In this document: positions 40,303 through 48,753 of the stretch, in pieces | How positions within the stretch are numbered: position 1 is the first letter of the stretch | Layout: each line of letters begins with the position of its first letter | Assembly (NCBI RefSeq): GCF_017464355.1 | Contig: NZ_JAFUAG010000005.1 | Span: 1-64,000 of the forward strand | Reading direction: 5' to 3' | Length of the DNA: 64,000 nucleotides | Source: Ruminococcus sp. | GTDB taxonomy: Bacteria > Bacillota > Clostridia > Oscillospirales > Ruminococcaceae | Notes under the pieces: model-generated | Told to the model about the DNA's origin: nothing | What the model saw: only the letters and a program-made list of their open reading frames with translations | Database searches by the model: none | Translations under genes and position numbers: made by a program

Positions 40303-40638
40303 ATGAGATATTTCTGCCATAACGGCCAGCGCACAGGCACGGTGTACCACGAGTTCTTCAAGGGCGAGTGGAAAGACGGCGACGGCTTCTGGAACGACGG
40401 TTCCATATGCCTGCATGACGACCTGTTCAGCGGCAGCGGATTTGAACGCATACTCAAAGAAGCCCTCAGCGACTACGACCGCTACAGCGGCACGCTCATC
40501 TATCCCGAGGACTGGGAGGAGGTCTGTCGGCTGGCAAAAAAGGCAGGCGGCACTGCGGGCGACATAGTTGACGAGGCTGCCCTGTGGGTGGAAGACGCAT
40601 TCGAGAACTGCGGGTGTTTCACTATACTGGGGCTGTGA
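40303..40638 (+). CDS. Hypothetical protein between proB and proA
   Basis: A 111-residue acidic soluble protein (MRYFCHNGQRTGTVYHEFFKGEW, then DWEEVCRLAKKAGG and NCGCFTILGL). The ATG lies one base after the proB stop, with GGAGG inside the proB end, so translation is coupled. I recognise no family. It has three scattered cysteines near the C-terminus. Confidence 0.6.
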   Translation: MRYFCHNGQRTGTVYHEFFKGEWKDGDGFWNDGSICLHDDLFSGSGFERILKEALSDYDRYSGTLIYPEDWEEVCRLAKKAGGTAGDIVDEAALWVEDAFENCGCFTILGL

Positions 40639-40716
40639 GGGAGGTGCCTTTTCTCAGGGCAGTGGTCTTTTGGCTTACACAGGAAAGCCCCGCGAACAGA
40701 CAGAAAAGAGGGATCT

Positions 40717-41136
40717 ATGACAGAGATAAGCTTTACCGACATACCCGATGATGAGGGTCTGGAACTTATAGAAGAGGGCTTTGAAAGCTATGCCGAAAGC
40801 CGCGGGGTGGTCTGCGGGTACAGGGACTTCACTTTTGTAGCCCGCGAAAATGACAGGACGGTCGGGCTGCTGTCGGGGCATTCATATTATAAAGAAGCCC
40901 ACGTCAGCGAACTGATAGTCCATAAAGACTATCGGGGACAGGATATAGGCACTAAGCTTCTTGAAGCGGCGGAGGAACATTTCCGCAGAGAGGGGCTTGA
41001 AAATATAGAGCTTACCACCTATGCCTTTCAGGCACCCGAATTTTACAAGAAGTGCGGGTTTAAGGTGGAATATGTAAGAAAGTCGAAAAGCGATGAAAAG
41101 CTTGATAAATATTTCCTGGTAAAGGAATTACAGTAA
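40717..41136 (+). CDS. GNAT-family N-acetyltransferase
   Basis: A 139-residue GNAT enzyme. VSELIVHKDYRGQDIGTKLLEAAEEHF contains the acetyl-CoA loop (RGQDIGTKLL, motif A), and NIELTTYAFQAPEFYKKCGFKVE is motif B. The substrate is unknown. It sits between proB and proA, 30 bp before the proA start. AGAGGG precedes the ATG. Confidence 0.85.
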   Translation: MTEISFTDIPDDEGLELIEEGFESYAESRGVVCGYRDFTFVARENDRTVGLLSGHSYYKEAHVSELIVHKDYRGQDIGTKLLEAAEEHFRREGLENIELTTYAFQAPEFYKKCGFKVEYVRKSKSDEKLDKYFLVKELQ

Positions 41137-41166
41137 ACGGCATAAATGCCGAAAGGAGCGTTGAAA

Positions 41167-42417
41167 ATGGGTTATATCGACACACTGGGGCAGAATGCGC
41201 AGGCAGCCAAGGGCGCTATCGCATTTGCTTCAACAGACATGAAGAACAATGCACTGCTGGAGATAGCATACACTCTCCGCAGCAGCAAGGACGAGATACT
41301 GGCGGCCAACGCAGTAGACCTGGAGAACGGCAGGGCAAGGAAGATGAGCGAATCTCTGCTGGACAGGCTGGCGCTGAACGATGCCAGGATAGAGGGCATG
41401 GCCAATGCCTGCGAAAATCTGGCGAGATATGCTGACCCTGTCGGTGAGGTAGTGGACGGCAGCACCAGACCCAACGGCATGAAGATAGAGCGCGTGCGGG
41501 TGCCTATGGGCGTTATCGGCATGATATACGAGGCAAGGCCCAACGTTACCGTTGATGCTGCCATACTGGCGCTGAAAAGCGGCAACGCAGTTATACTCCG
41601 CGGCGGCAAGGAAGCTATAAACTCCAACAAATGCCTGGCTGACCTGATGAGGCTGGCAGTTAAGCGCAAAGGCTTCGACCCCAACATCATACAGCTGGTG
41701 GAGGATACTGACAGGGGTATCGCCCACGACATGATGACCGCCAACAAGTACATCGACATTCTGGTGCCCCGCGGCGGCGCCCAGCTGATAAAGGCTGTTG
41801 TGCAGACCGCTACTGTTCCCGTTATTGAAACAGGCACGGGCAACTGCCACGTTTATGTGGACGCTTCCGCTGACCTGAACATGGCTGTCAACATCGTTGA
41901 CAACGGCAAGACCCAGCGCCCCTCTGTCTGCAATGCAGTGGAAAGCTGCCTTGTTCACCGTGATGTTGCAGAGCGTTTCCTGCCCAAGCTGAAAAAGCGT
42001 CTGGACGAGCATAAGGTGGAGATAAGGGGCTGCGAGCTCACAAGGCAGATACTCGGGGATTGCGTGGTACCTGCTGATGAGGACGATTATGCCACCGAAT
42101 TCCTGGATTACATCATTTCCATAAAGGTAGTAGATGACCTGGCGGAGGCTATAGAGCATATCTCGAAGTACAGCACAGGACATTCTGAATGCATAGTTAC
42201 CGAGAGCCTGTTCTCTGCTGAGGAATTCAAGAAGAGGATAGATGCAGCGGCGGTATACGTTAATGTTTCCACCAGATTTACCGACGGCGAAATGTTCGGT
42301 CTGGGGGCTGAGCTGGGCATCTCCACCCAGAAGCTCCACGCAAGAGGACCCATGGGACTGCGTGAGATGACCACCACAAAGTACATCGTAACAGGCAACG
42401 GTCAGGTAAGGGGATAA
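41167..42417 (+). CDS. proA: Gamma-glutamyl phosphate reductase
   Basis: A 416-residue NADPH enzyme that makes glutamate-5-semialdehyde from the ProB product. VPMGVIGMIYEARPNVTVDA, GNAVILRGGKEAINSN, VIETGTGNCHVYVDASAD and the catalytic cysteine in QRPSVCNAVESCLVH are diagnostic. ATG at 41167 follows AAAGGAG; an in-frame start at 41146 has none. A terminator follows at 42529. Confidence 0.95.
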   Translation: MGYIDTLGQNAQAAKGAIAFASTDMKNNALLEIAYTLRSSKDEILAANAVDLENGRARKMSESLLDRLALNDARIEGMANACENLARYADPVGEVVDGSTRPNGMKIERVRVPMGVIGMIYEARPNVTVDAAILALKSGNAVILRGGKEAINSNKCLADLMRLAVKRKGFDPNIIQLVEDTDRGIAHDMMTANKYIDILVPRGGAQLIKAVVQTATVPVIETGTGNCHVYVDASADLNMAVNIVDNGKTQRPSVCNAVESCLVHRDVAERFLPKLKKRLDEHKVEIRGCELTRQILGDCVVPADEDDYATEFLDYIISIKVVDDLAEAIEHISKYSTGHSECIVTESLFSAEEFKKRIDAAAVYVNVSTRFTDGEMFGLGAELGISTQKLHARGPMGLREMTTTKYIVTGNGQVRG

Positions 42418-42528
42418 GAGCAATTTTTGGGGTGTGTGAAGAAATTGTTAAAACTTTTTACCCCGATTTTGCAGAGTTTTTTCCCTCTGAGAAGCCGTTT
42501 TTACTGGATTTTTGAACAAAGCACAATA

Positions 42529-42562
42529 ATTGCGCAGTGTCTTTTGATACTGCGCAATTTTC
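42529..42562 (+). terminator. Terminator of the pro genes
   Basis: ATTGCGCAGT (42529-42538) pairs perfectly with 42549-42558 over a 10-base loop, then TTTTC. Confidence 0.82.
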
Positions 42563-42588
42563 GGTCAGTATTAACACTCCGTTCACCC

Positions 42589-42617
42589 TTGACAACGGGG
42601 AAAAAGTGTTATATAAT
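42589..42617 (+). promoter_or_regulatory. Promoter of rpe
   Basis: TTGACA (42589-42594), 17 bp, TATAAT (42612-42617). Confidence 0.9.
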
Positions 42618-42665
42618 AAATTTAATTTATTGGAGAATACTCCGAAGAAAAGGTCGGTGGATAAT

Positions 42666-43316
42666 GTGAAGAGTCTTGTTTCGGCTTCTCTTCTGGGCTG
42701 CGATCTGGCAGACCTGAAAAACGAGATAAAAAGCATTGAACAGGCAGGTGCAGACTGGCTGCACTGTGATGTCATGGACGGCGCTTTCGTGGATAATATC
42801 AGCTTCGGCACCCCTGTGCTGAAATGTATAAAGAAGTATGCAACGGTACCCATGGACACCCACCTGATGATACAGTACCCCATACGCTATGTGGACGACT
42901 ATGCAAAGCTGGGCTCAGATAACATAACCTTCCATCTTGAAGCTGCTGATGACCCTCAGGCGGTCATCGACCGCATACACAGCCACGGCATAAGCGCAGG
43001 CATATCCATAAAGCCTGCTACCCCCGTTTCGGCGGTGAAGCCTTTTCTTGAAAGCGTTGAGCTGGTGCTGGTGATGACGGTAGACCCCGGTTTCGGCGGA
43101 CAGAAGTTCATCCCCGATACCCTCAGCAAGATAAGCGAGATACGCTATCTTCTGGACAGCCTTGGCAGAAACGATACCCACATACAGGTAGACGGCGGCG
43201 TAAATGACAAGACCGTGAAGTTCTGCCGTGAAGCAGGGGCTGATGTCATGGTGTCAGGTTCCTATGTCTTCGGCGCCAATGACAGGAATGCCGCTGTAAA
43301 GTCACTGAAAATATGA
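42666..43316 (+). CDS. rpe: Ribulose-phosphate 3-epimerase
   Basis: A 216-residue TIM-barrel enzyme that interconverts ribulose-5-phosphate and xylulose-5-phosphate. LVSASLLGCDLADL, DWLHCDVMDGAFVDNISFG, MDTHLMIQ, VMTVDPGFGGQKFI and IQVDGGVNDKT carry the metal and phosphate ligands. GTG at 42666 lies eight bases past GGTGG; upstream in-frame codons fall before the promoter -10 and cannot be used. It links the arabinose route to the pentose phosphate pathway. Confidence 0.93.
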   Translation: MKSLVSASLLGCDLADLKNEIKSIEQAGADWLHCDVMDGAFVDNISFGTPVLKCIKKYATVPMDTHLMIQYPIRYVDDYAKLGSDNITFHLEAADDPQAVIDRIHSHGISAGISIKPATPVSAVKPFLESVELVLVMTVDPGFGGQKFIPDTLSKISEIRYLLDSLGRNDTHIQVDGGVNDKTVKFCREAGADVMVSGSYVFGANDRNAAVKSLKI

Positions 43317-43322
43317 ACATCT

Positions 43323-43374
43323 GTATCCCGATCCTGACGTGTATTGCTGATGATACACGACCGACACGGGATAC
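43323..43374 (+). repeat. Palindromic intergenic repeat, shortened copy C
   Basis: A 52-bp palindrome, GTATCCCG (43323-43330) with CGGGATAC (43367-43374) and GTGTAT with ATACAC inside. Its GTGTATTGCTGATGATACA matches copy A exactly over 19 bases, so it is a shortened family member. Confidence 0.65.
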
Positions 43375-43394
43375 ATCTATAAATTCCCCCAAGG

Positions 43395-43424
43395 GCACAT
43401 CTGCAATGCAGGTGTGCTTTTTTT
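43395..43424 (+). terminator. Terminator of rpe
   Basis: GCACATCTGC (43395-43404) pairs with GCAGGTGTGC (43408-43417), with one G-T pair, then seven T residues. Confidence 0.88.
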
Positions 43425-43443
43425 CTGCCTTGCTGTATTATAT

Positions 43444-43467
43444 CAACATTACAAAATTGTAATGTTG
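43444..43467. promoter_or_regulatory. 24-bp palindromic operator candidate
   Basis: CAACATTACAA (43444-43454) and TTGTAATGTTG (43457-43467) are exact complements with a 2-base spacer. It lies 39 bp upstream of a TATACT (43506-43511) that lacks a -35, a layout that suits an activator of the next small gene. Confidence 0.5.
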
Positions 43468-43543
43468 CGTAAGAGTAAAAGGGGGATAAATCAAAAATAA
43501 TGTGCTATACTATATACAGCAACAGAGGAAAGGAAGATACATC

Positions 43544-43753
43544 ATGAAGGATAAGCTTACATCTGTAATATTCGGCGGGGTATTTGCCCTGAGCCTGCTG
43601 GCCGCAGGTATGTGGAACATAGCTGAGGTCATTCGCCCCAAGAATGCAGCACACCCCATGAACTGGACAGCACCTATGCTGCTGGTCTTTCTGGCCGCTG
43701 TGGGTGCCTGCGCACTGACTGTAAGGAAGATAGCGGAATCACCTGAAAAATAA
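43544..43753 (+). CDS. Small two-helix membrane protein
   Basis: A 69-residue protein with two membrane helices (VIFGGVFALSLLAAGMWNIAEVI and APMLLVFLAAVGACALTV). ATG at 43544 follows AAAGGAAG at good spacing. I recognise no family. It stands alone between the rpe terminator and repeat copy B, whose 17-bp hairpin probably ends its transcript. Confidence 0.6.
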   Translation: MKDKLTSVIFGGVFALSLLAAGMWNIAEVIRPKNAAHPMNWTAPMLLVFLAAVGACALTVRKIAESPEK

Positions 43754-43754
43754 A

Positions 43755-43853
43755 TCCCAATTTGGTTGTGTATTGTTTCCCCCGCCTTCGGCGGGGGAAA
43801 CAATACGAAAAAAAGCCATTCTGTATCATCAACAATACACTTCAAAATTGGGA
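43755..43853 (-). repeat. Palindromic intergenic repeat, copy B
   Basis: A 99-bp element with ends TCCCAATTTGG and CAAAATTGGGA. Its core is a perfect 17-bp hairpin (43770-43786 with 43790-43806, loop TTC) followed by A-rich sequence. It is copy A in inverse orientation. Its GC core is fully paired while the core of copy A has mismatches. Confidence 0.85.
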
Positions 43854-43906
43854 GAAAAATAAAAAAACAATGTGAAAAGGACAAAGAAGACAGGAGAACG
43901 GAGAAA

Positions 43907-43929
43907 TTTGCAGATGACAATTCTGCAAA
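43907..43929. promoter_or_regulatory. Palindromic operator candidate upstream of the BceAB-like transporter
   Basis: TTTGCAGA (43907-43914) and TCTGCAAA (43922-43929) are exact complements over a 7-base spacer, about 115 bp before the ABC gene. Confidence 0.45.
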
Positions 43930-44044
43930 AGTGTGGTAAAATAGAATAGTCGGGGAGGGAGAATGAAGGACGGACATATAACACCACTTTTTTCAGAGAC
44001 AGACAACATAAACAAAATAAATACATATCGAGAGGAAGACAGCA

Positions 44045-44809
44045 ATGGAACTTTTGAAGATCGATCACATCGAGAAATACTACGGCAGCAGATCAAGCCT
44101 GACCAAGGCTATAGACGACATATCCTTTACAGTGGATAAGGGTGAGTTCACGGCCATAATGGGTGCCTCGGGCAGCGGCAAGACCACCCTGCTGAACGTT
44201 ATATCCACCATAGACCGTGTGACCTCGGGACATATCTACCTGGAGGGGCAGGACATAACCGAACTGAAAAGCGGAAAGCTTGGCAAGTTCAGGAGAGAGA
44301 AGCTGGGCTTTATCTTCCAGGACTTCAACCTGCTGGACACCCTGACAGCTTTTGAGAACATCTCCCTGGCGCTGACCATACAGAAGCTCCCCCACGATGA
44401 GATAGAAAAGCGTGTAAGAAAAGTGGCGGAAGAGCTGGGCATAACGGAGGTACTGGAGAAGTACCCCTACCAGATGTCAGGCGGACAGAAACAGAGGGTA
44501 GCCTCAGCCAGGGCCATAGTCACCGAGCCCAGCCTTGTGCTGGCAGATGAGCCCACAGGTGCGCTGGATTCAAAGGCGGCAAAACAGCTGCTGGAAAGGT
44601 TCAACTACCTGAACAGCGAACGGGGTGCTACCATTATGATGGTAACACACGACAGCTTCACCGCCAGCTATGCAAAGCGGGTCATATTCATAAAGGACGG
44701 CAAGATATTCAACGAGTTCAACCGAGGCAATGACAGCCGCAAGGAATTCTTCAACCGCATAATAGATGTTGTTACCCTGCTGGGAGGTGACGTAAGCGAT
44801 GCTCTTTAA
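44045..44809 (+). CDS. ABC transporter ATP-binding protein (BceA-like)
   Basis: A 254-residue ATPase of the MacB/BceA group: Walker A GASGSGKTT, Q-loop FQDFNLLDTLTAFENI, signature MSGGQKQRVASARA and Walker B LVLADEPTGALDSK. These work with one large FtsX-type permease in resistance to cell-wall peptide antibiotics or in sensing them. It overlaps the permease gene by 11 bp. The two-component system that often accompanies bceAB is not adjacent. Confidence 0.9.
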   Translation: MELLKIDHIEKYYGSRSSLTKAIDDISFTVDKGEFTAIMGASGSGKTTLLNVISTIDRVTSGHIYLEGQDITELKSGKLGKFRREKLGFIFQDFNLLDTLTAFENISLALTIQKLPHDEIEKRVRKVAEELGITEVLEKYPYQMSGGQKQRVASARAIVTEPSLVLADEPTGALDSKAAKQLLERFNYLNSERGATIMMVTHDSFTASYAKRVIFIKDGKIFNEFNRGNDSRKEFFNRIIDVVTLLGGDVSDAL

Positions 44810-46850
44810 GCTTTCTCTCAGCAATATCCGCCGCAGCCTGAAGGACTATGCTGTATACTTCTTCACCCTGCTCATAGGCGTAGCTGTGTTCTATGTTTTC
44901 AATGCCATAAGCACTCAGACGGCTTTCCTGAAGATAAGCAGCGACACACATGAAGCGGTAGATATACTTAAGACCCTGCTTTCGGGCATGAGCGTTTTTG
45001 TGGCAGGGGTGCTGGGTCTGCTGATAGTTTATGCCAGCAGATTTCTCATGAAGCGCCGCCACAGAGAATTCGCGCTGTACATGATGCTGGGCATGAACAA
45101 GAGCAAGATATCCGCCCTGCTGCTGACAGAGACCCTGCTCATCGGTCTTGGTTCACTGGTCATAGGCCTGCCTGTGGGCATAGGGCTCTCTCAGCTGATG
45201 AGCGCCCTTGTAGCGGGACTTTTTGAAGCCGACATGAGCGAGTACCGCTTCATCGTATCGGGCGGTGCTGTACTTAAGACCTGCCTGTATTTCGGGCTGA
45301 TGTATGTAGTAGTGATGCTGTTCAACAGCTTCATGATCAGCAAGAGTAAGCTGATAGACCTGATGAATTCGGGCAAGCGCAGCGAGAAGCCCAAGCTCAA
45401 GAACCCTGTGTTCTGCGTGCTGATATTCATCGTGGCTGTACTGATGCTGGGCTATGCTTACTACAATGTTGGTATCGCCACAAAAGTATTATCCCAGAAA
45501 AAACTCTATATATGCATAATCATGGGCTGCATATCAACTTTCCTGATATTCTGGTCAGTATCGGGTATGCTGCTGAAGACGGTCATGAGCATGAAGAAGA
45601 CCTACTTCCGCGGGCTCAACTGCTTTACTTTCAGGCAGCTCTCGGGCAAGGTGAACACTGTGGTGGTTTCGATGACCATTATCTGCCTTATGCTTTTCCT
45701 GACCATTTGCGCCCTGTGCGCTTCATTCTCCCTTAGAAACACCCTTAACAGCAATATCCGCGAATTCTGCCCTGTAGATGTGGAATACGAACTTGCTATA
45801 GGCAACTACTTTGACGACCTGACCTACTGCGATATAGAAGAGGCCTATGCCGAAGGCGGATATGACCTCTGCGAGAACCTTTCGGAATACGTTCACATTA
45901 ACATATACAAGGACAGAGGCTTTACCATGTCTGCCCTGATAGGTGACAAAAAGGACGAGCAGGCATCGAAGTACCGCTTCCTGATCTCAGACTTCCCCGA
46001 AACTATCGTGAGGGTGAGCGACTACAACAAGGTCATGGAGCTTTACGGCAGAGATACCCTTGAACTGGGCGAGGACGAATTCATAGTAGTATGCAACTAC
46101 AGTGAGTCGGAAGATGTAAGAAATCATTTCATGTCAAAGGGCATGGAGCTGAATATCTTCGGCAATACCCTGCACTCAAAGTACGATAAGTGCATTGACG
46201 GCTTTCTCTTCATGAGCGCCCAGAGATCCAACAATGGTCTGTATATAGTACCCGATGATGCAGTTGATGAAAGCGGCAGAGATATGGACTATGTATTCGG
46301 CAACTTTAACACCGATGACCCCGATGAAAAGGCTGCACTCTCGGCGGCTGAGCACAAAAGATATGATGAGGTAAGAGAAGCATTCCACAATAACCACGGC
46401 GAGGATATCTTCGGGGAATGCGTTACCCGTGACGAGCTTAAGGCCTCCAGCGTAGGGCTTGGTGCTATTGTGACCTTCCTGGGGCTGTACCTGGGTCTGG
46501 TGTTCCTCATTGCCTGCGGCGCTATGCTGGCGCTGAAAGAACTCAGCGACAACGTTGACAGCGCCCCCAGATACGCTATGCTGCGCAGGCTGGGCGTTGA
46601 AGAAAAGGATATCGAGCGTTCGCTGCTGGTACAGTCAGGGCTGTTCTTCCTGCTGCCCCTGCTGCTGGCTGCACTGCACTCTATCTTCGGCATGAGGTTC
46701 GGGCTGTATGTGCTGACAGTTTTCGGCAACACAGGCCTGGGACCCTCCATAGCACTGACAGCAGTTATACTGGCTCTGATATACGGCGGGTACTTCCTGA
46801 TAACCTACCTGTGCAGCCGTTCAATAATACGCGAAAGAAAAGAACTGTAA
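44799..46850 (+). CDS. FtsX-like ABC permease (BceB-like)
   Basis: A 683-residue membrane protein. LSNIRRSLKDYAVYFFTLLIGVAVFYVF is the typical BceB start. An FtsX domain (FLMKRRHREFALYMMLGMNKSKI) is followed by helices, a roughly 220-residue extracellular domain between about 320 and 545, and two or three C-terminal helices after a second FtsX motif (YAMLRRLGVEEKDIERSLLVQS). The layout fits BceB, though the extracellular part is longer or shorter in different members. The substrate is unknown. Confidence 0.87.
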   Translation: MLFKLSLSNIRRSLKDYAVYFFTLLIGVAVFYVFNAISTQTAFLKISSDTHEAVDILKTLLSGMSVFVAGVLGLLIVYASRFLMKRRHREFALYMMLGMNKSKISALLLTETLLIGLGSLVIGLPVGIGLSQLMSALVAGLFEADMSEYRFIVSGGAVLKTCLYFGLMYVVVMLFNSFMISKSKLIDLMNSGKRSEKPKLKNPVFCVLIFIVAVLMLGYAYYNVGIATKVLSQKKLYICIIMGCISTFLIFWSVSGMLLKTVMSMKKTYFRGLNCFTFRQLSGKVNTVVVSMTIICLMLFLTICALCASFSLRNTLNSNIREFCPVDVEYELAIGNYFDDLTYCDIEEAYAEGGYDLCENLSEYVHINIYKDRGFTMSALIGDKKDEQASKYRFLISDFPETIVRVSDYNKVMELYGRDTLELGEDEFIVVCNYSESEDVRNHFMSKGMELNIFGNTLHSKYDKCIDGFLFMSAQRSNNGLYIVPDDAVDESGRDMDYVFGNFNTDDPDEKAALSAAEHKRYDEVREAFHNNHGEDIFGECVTRDELKASSVGLGAIVTFLGLYLGLVFLIACGAMLALKELSDNVDSAPRYAMLRRLGVEEKDIERSLLVQSGLFFLLPLLLAALHSIFGMRFGLYVLTVFGNTGLGPSIALTAVILALIYGGYFLITYLCSRSIIRERKEL

Positions 46851-46854
46851 AAAT

Positions 46855-46892
46855 AACAGCGGCATTCCCCAAAAACGGAATGCCGCTGTTTT
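46855..46892 (+). terminator. Terminator of the BceAB-like operon
   Basis: AACAGCGGCATTCC (46855-46868) pairs perfectly with 46877-46890, then TTTTG. Confidence 0.9.
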
Positions 46893-46908
46893 GCGTTATA
46901 AATAAAAT

Positions 46909-47237
46909 GGTGCCTGTTCAGGGGCGGGGTACTCATAAGTAAGTTTATATGTTCTGCTGGGGGAAACCCTTTTGAAAAAGGGTTATCCCCCTATGTCAGC
47001 TATGCTGACATATACCCCACTTCCTAAAACTTCTATTTTGGTGGGGCGATAGGTCACTATGCTATCAAAGAATAGCAATAATCTGACATTCAATGTTCTA
47101 CATCAGAACAGTGACCTATCGCCCCACCAATATAAAAAGTCTTTGGAAAGGGGTTTGGGGGACAACCTTTCTTCAGAAAGGTTTCCCCCAATAAAATACA
47201 TAAACTTACTTATAAGTACCGCCCCTGAGCCGGCACC
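46909..47237. repeat. 329-bp nested palindromic element
   Basis: The outer arms of about 60 bp are imperfect inverted copies, beginning GGTGCC (46909) and ending GGCACC (47237), with shared AGGGGCGG and ATAAGTAAGTTTAT. Inside lie a hairpin at 46959-46991, a 9-bp hairpin at 46992-47012, a perfect 18-bp stem (47040-47057 with 47111-47128) and a hairpin at 47158-47190. No coding frame of note is present. It may be a MITE-like non-autonomous element or a structured RNA. Confidence 0.8.
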
Positions 47238-47246
47238 GTTTGTTTA

Positions 47247-48491
47247 TCAGGTAATGCTGTCGATGGTCAGCTTTTCCCAGCCGTCGAAGTAGGTGACTTC
47301 CATGTTGTCCATTACCTCGGCGAACTTAGCCTGTATAGCGGGCTGGTCGTTGGAGGCTATCATGGCGTCTATATTCTCGTTGATATAGTCCATATCAGGC
47401 TCAAGCCTCTTGACGATGAAATAGCCGTAGGTGTCGTTCTCAACCAGTTCGTCACTGATATCACCGGGCTGCAGAGCAAAGGCAGCGTCAAGCAGGTCCT
47501 TGGGATAGCCGCCTGTGTTGTCCTTTCTCATGTAGTAGCCGTTCTTGGGGTCTTCAAGGCCGATATCCCAGCCGTATTCCTCTACCAGCTTGTTGAAGTC
47601 TTCGCCGTCAAGGGCACGCTTGAGGGCTTCCTCAGCTATCTCCTTAGCCTTAGCCTTGGCTTCTTCCTGGGCAGCTTCATCGAGGTTTGCATATGCTGCA
47701 CCCTTGGCGCTAATCTTCTGGGAGAGGGTCATGTCATCAAAGCCCTCGGCGGTGCTGTCATCAAGCTCTACCTGAGCGTAGAAAGGCACCATTATATGGA
47801 CCTCATGAGCATACTCCTCGGGGTCCTGCACCATAGCCAGGAAATCATCGTGGGAAGTTGCCAGCTCGCCGTCATTGGCAAAAAGGGTGTCCATAACCTT
47901 GTTGTAGGTCTGGGCTCTCACGAACATCTTCTCGTATATCTCATCGCTGAGGTGAGCCTTCTGCATATCCTCCTTGAAAGCTTCCTCGCTCTCGTAGTCG
48001 GACTTGGCATTCTGCATATTGTTCTCTATGACCTTTCTGTCCTCATCGTCCAGTTCAATGCCGTAGTCAGCAGCCAGCTTGTCGGTGACAAGTTCCTGCT
48101 TGAGTCTGCTGATGACATCTTCCAGGAACATATTGTAGGCAGGCTGGTTATCTCTCAGTGAGTCCTCGGTGACACCGTAGGTCTGCTTATAGCTTTCAAG
48201 GCTGTAGAAATAGTAGAAGCGGAACTCATCGAAGCTTATATCTATGCCGTCAATGGTCAGCACGGTCAGGTCGGTGGTGTCTACCTCTTCACCGTCAATG
48301 GTCAGGGAAGGCTCAGGCAGTACCTCAGCCTGAACGGGAGCTGCTATCTCGTCATCGTCATCGGTGGTAGCCGAAGCTGCCGAGAAATTATCAGCTTTCT
48401 TATCGTCCTTGTCCTTTTTATCGCCGCAGCCGCTGAGCACGCCCGCGCTCAGGGTCAGCGCCAGCAGTAACGCTGCTATCTTCTTTATCAT
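47247..48491 (-). CDS. PrsA-like foldase lipoprotein (peptidyl-prolyl isomerase)
   Basis: A 414-residue lipoprotein with lipobox LSGC and an Asp/Lys-rich linker. A SurA/PrsA-type helical N-domain (DEFRFYYFYSLESYKQTYG) surrounds a parvulin-like domain near 300-375 (AEEALKRALDGEDFNKLVEEYGWD, NGYYMRKDNTGGYPKDLLDAAFALQPGDIS, YGYFIVKRLEP). PrsA proteins help exported proteins fold outside the membrane. The parvulin part is degenerate at its start, so isomerase activity is uncertain. It converges on the 329-bp palindrome. Confidence 0.82.
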   Translation of the reverse strand: MIKKIAALLLALTLSAGVLSGCGDKKDKDDKKADNFSAASATTDDDDEIAAPVQAEVLPEPSLTIDGEEVDTTDLTVLTIDGIDISFDEFRFYYFYSLESYKQTYGVTEDSLRDNQPAYNMFLEDVISRLKQELVTDKLAADYGIELDDEDRKVIENNMQNAKSDYESEEAFKEDMQKAHLSDEIYEKMFVRAQTYNKVMDTLFANDGELATSHDDFLAMVQDPEEYAHEVHIMVPFYAQVELDDSTAEGFDDMTLSQKISAKGAAYANLDEAAQEEAKAKAKEIAEEALKRALDGEDFNKLVEEYGWDIGLEDPKNGYYMRKDNTGGYPKDLLDAAFALQPGDISDELVENDTYGYFIVKRLEPDMDYINENIDAMIASNDQPAIQAKFAEVMDNMEVTYFDGWEKLTIDSIT

Positions 48492-48753
48492 AAAATATCT
48501 TTCCTTTCCTTACTATGAGATAGTATAATTATCTTACAATAACACATGGTACATTATAAAACAATAATGTGATAAAACTGTGATTTAATTACAAATATTT
48601 TGTTATCCCATACCCGCGGATCAGAAGACCCGCTATTCAAAAAATGACATTTGTCACATAAGAAAATGATAGGCGGCACTACAAAAATCATTCGGGGTCT
48701 GATATAATGAGTACAATGAAAAAAACGGGAAGACCCGAACGGAGGAAAAAATC

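Noticed and set aside
41230-42423. A 397-codon minus-strand frame
   Set aside because: It is antisense to proA and has no ribosome site or domain.
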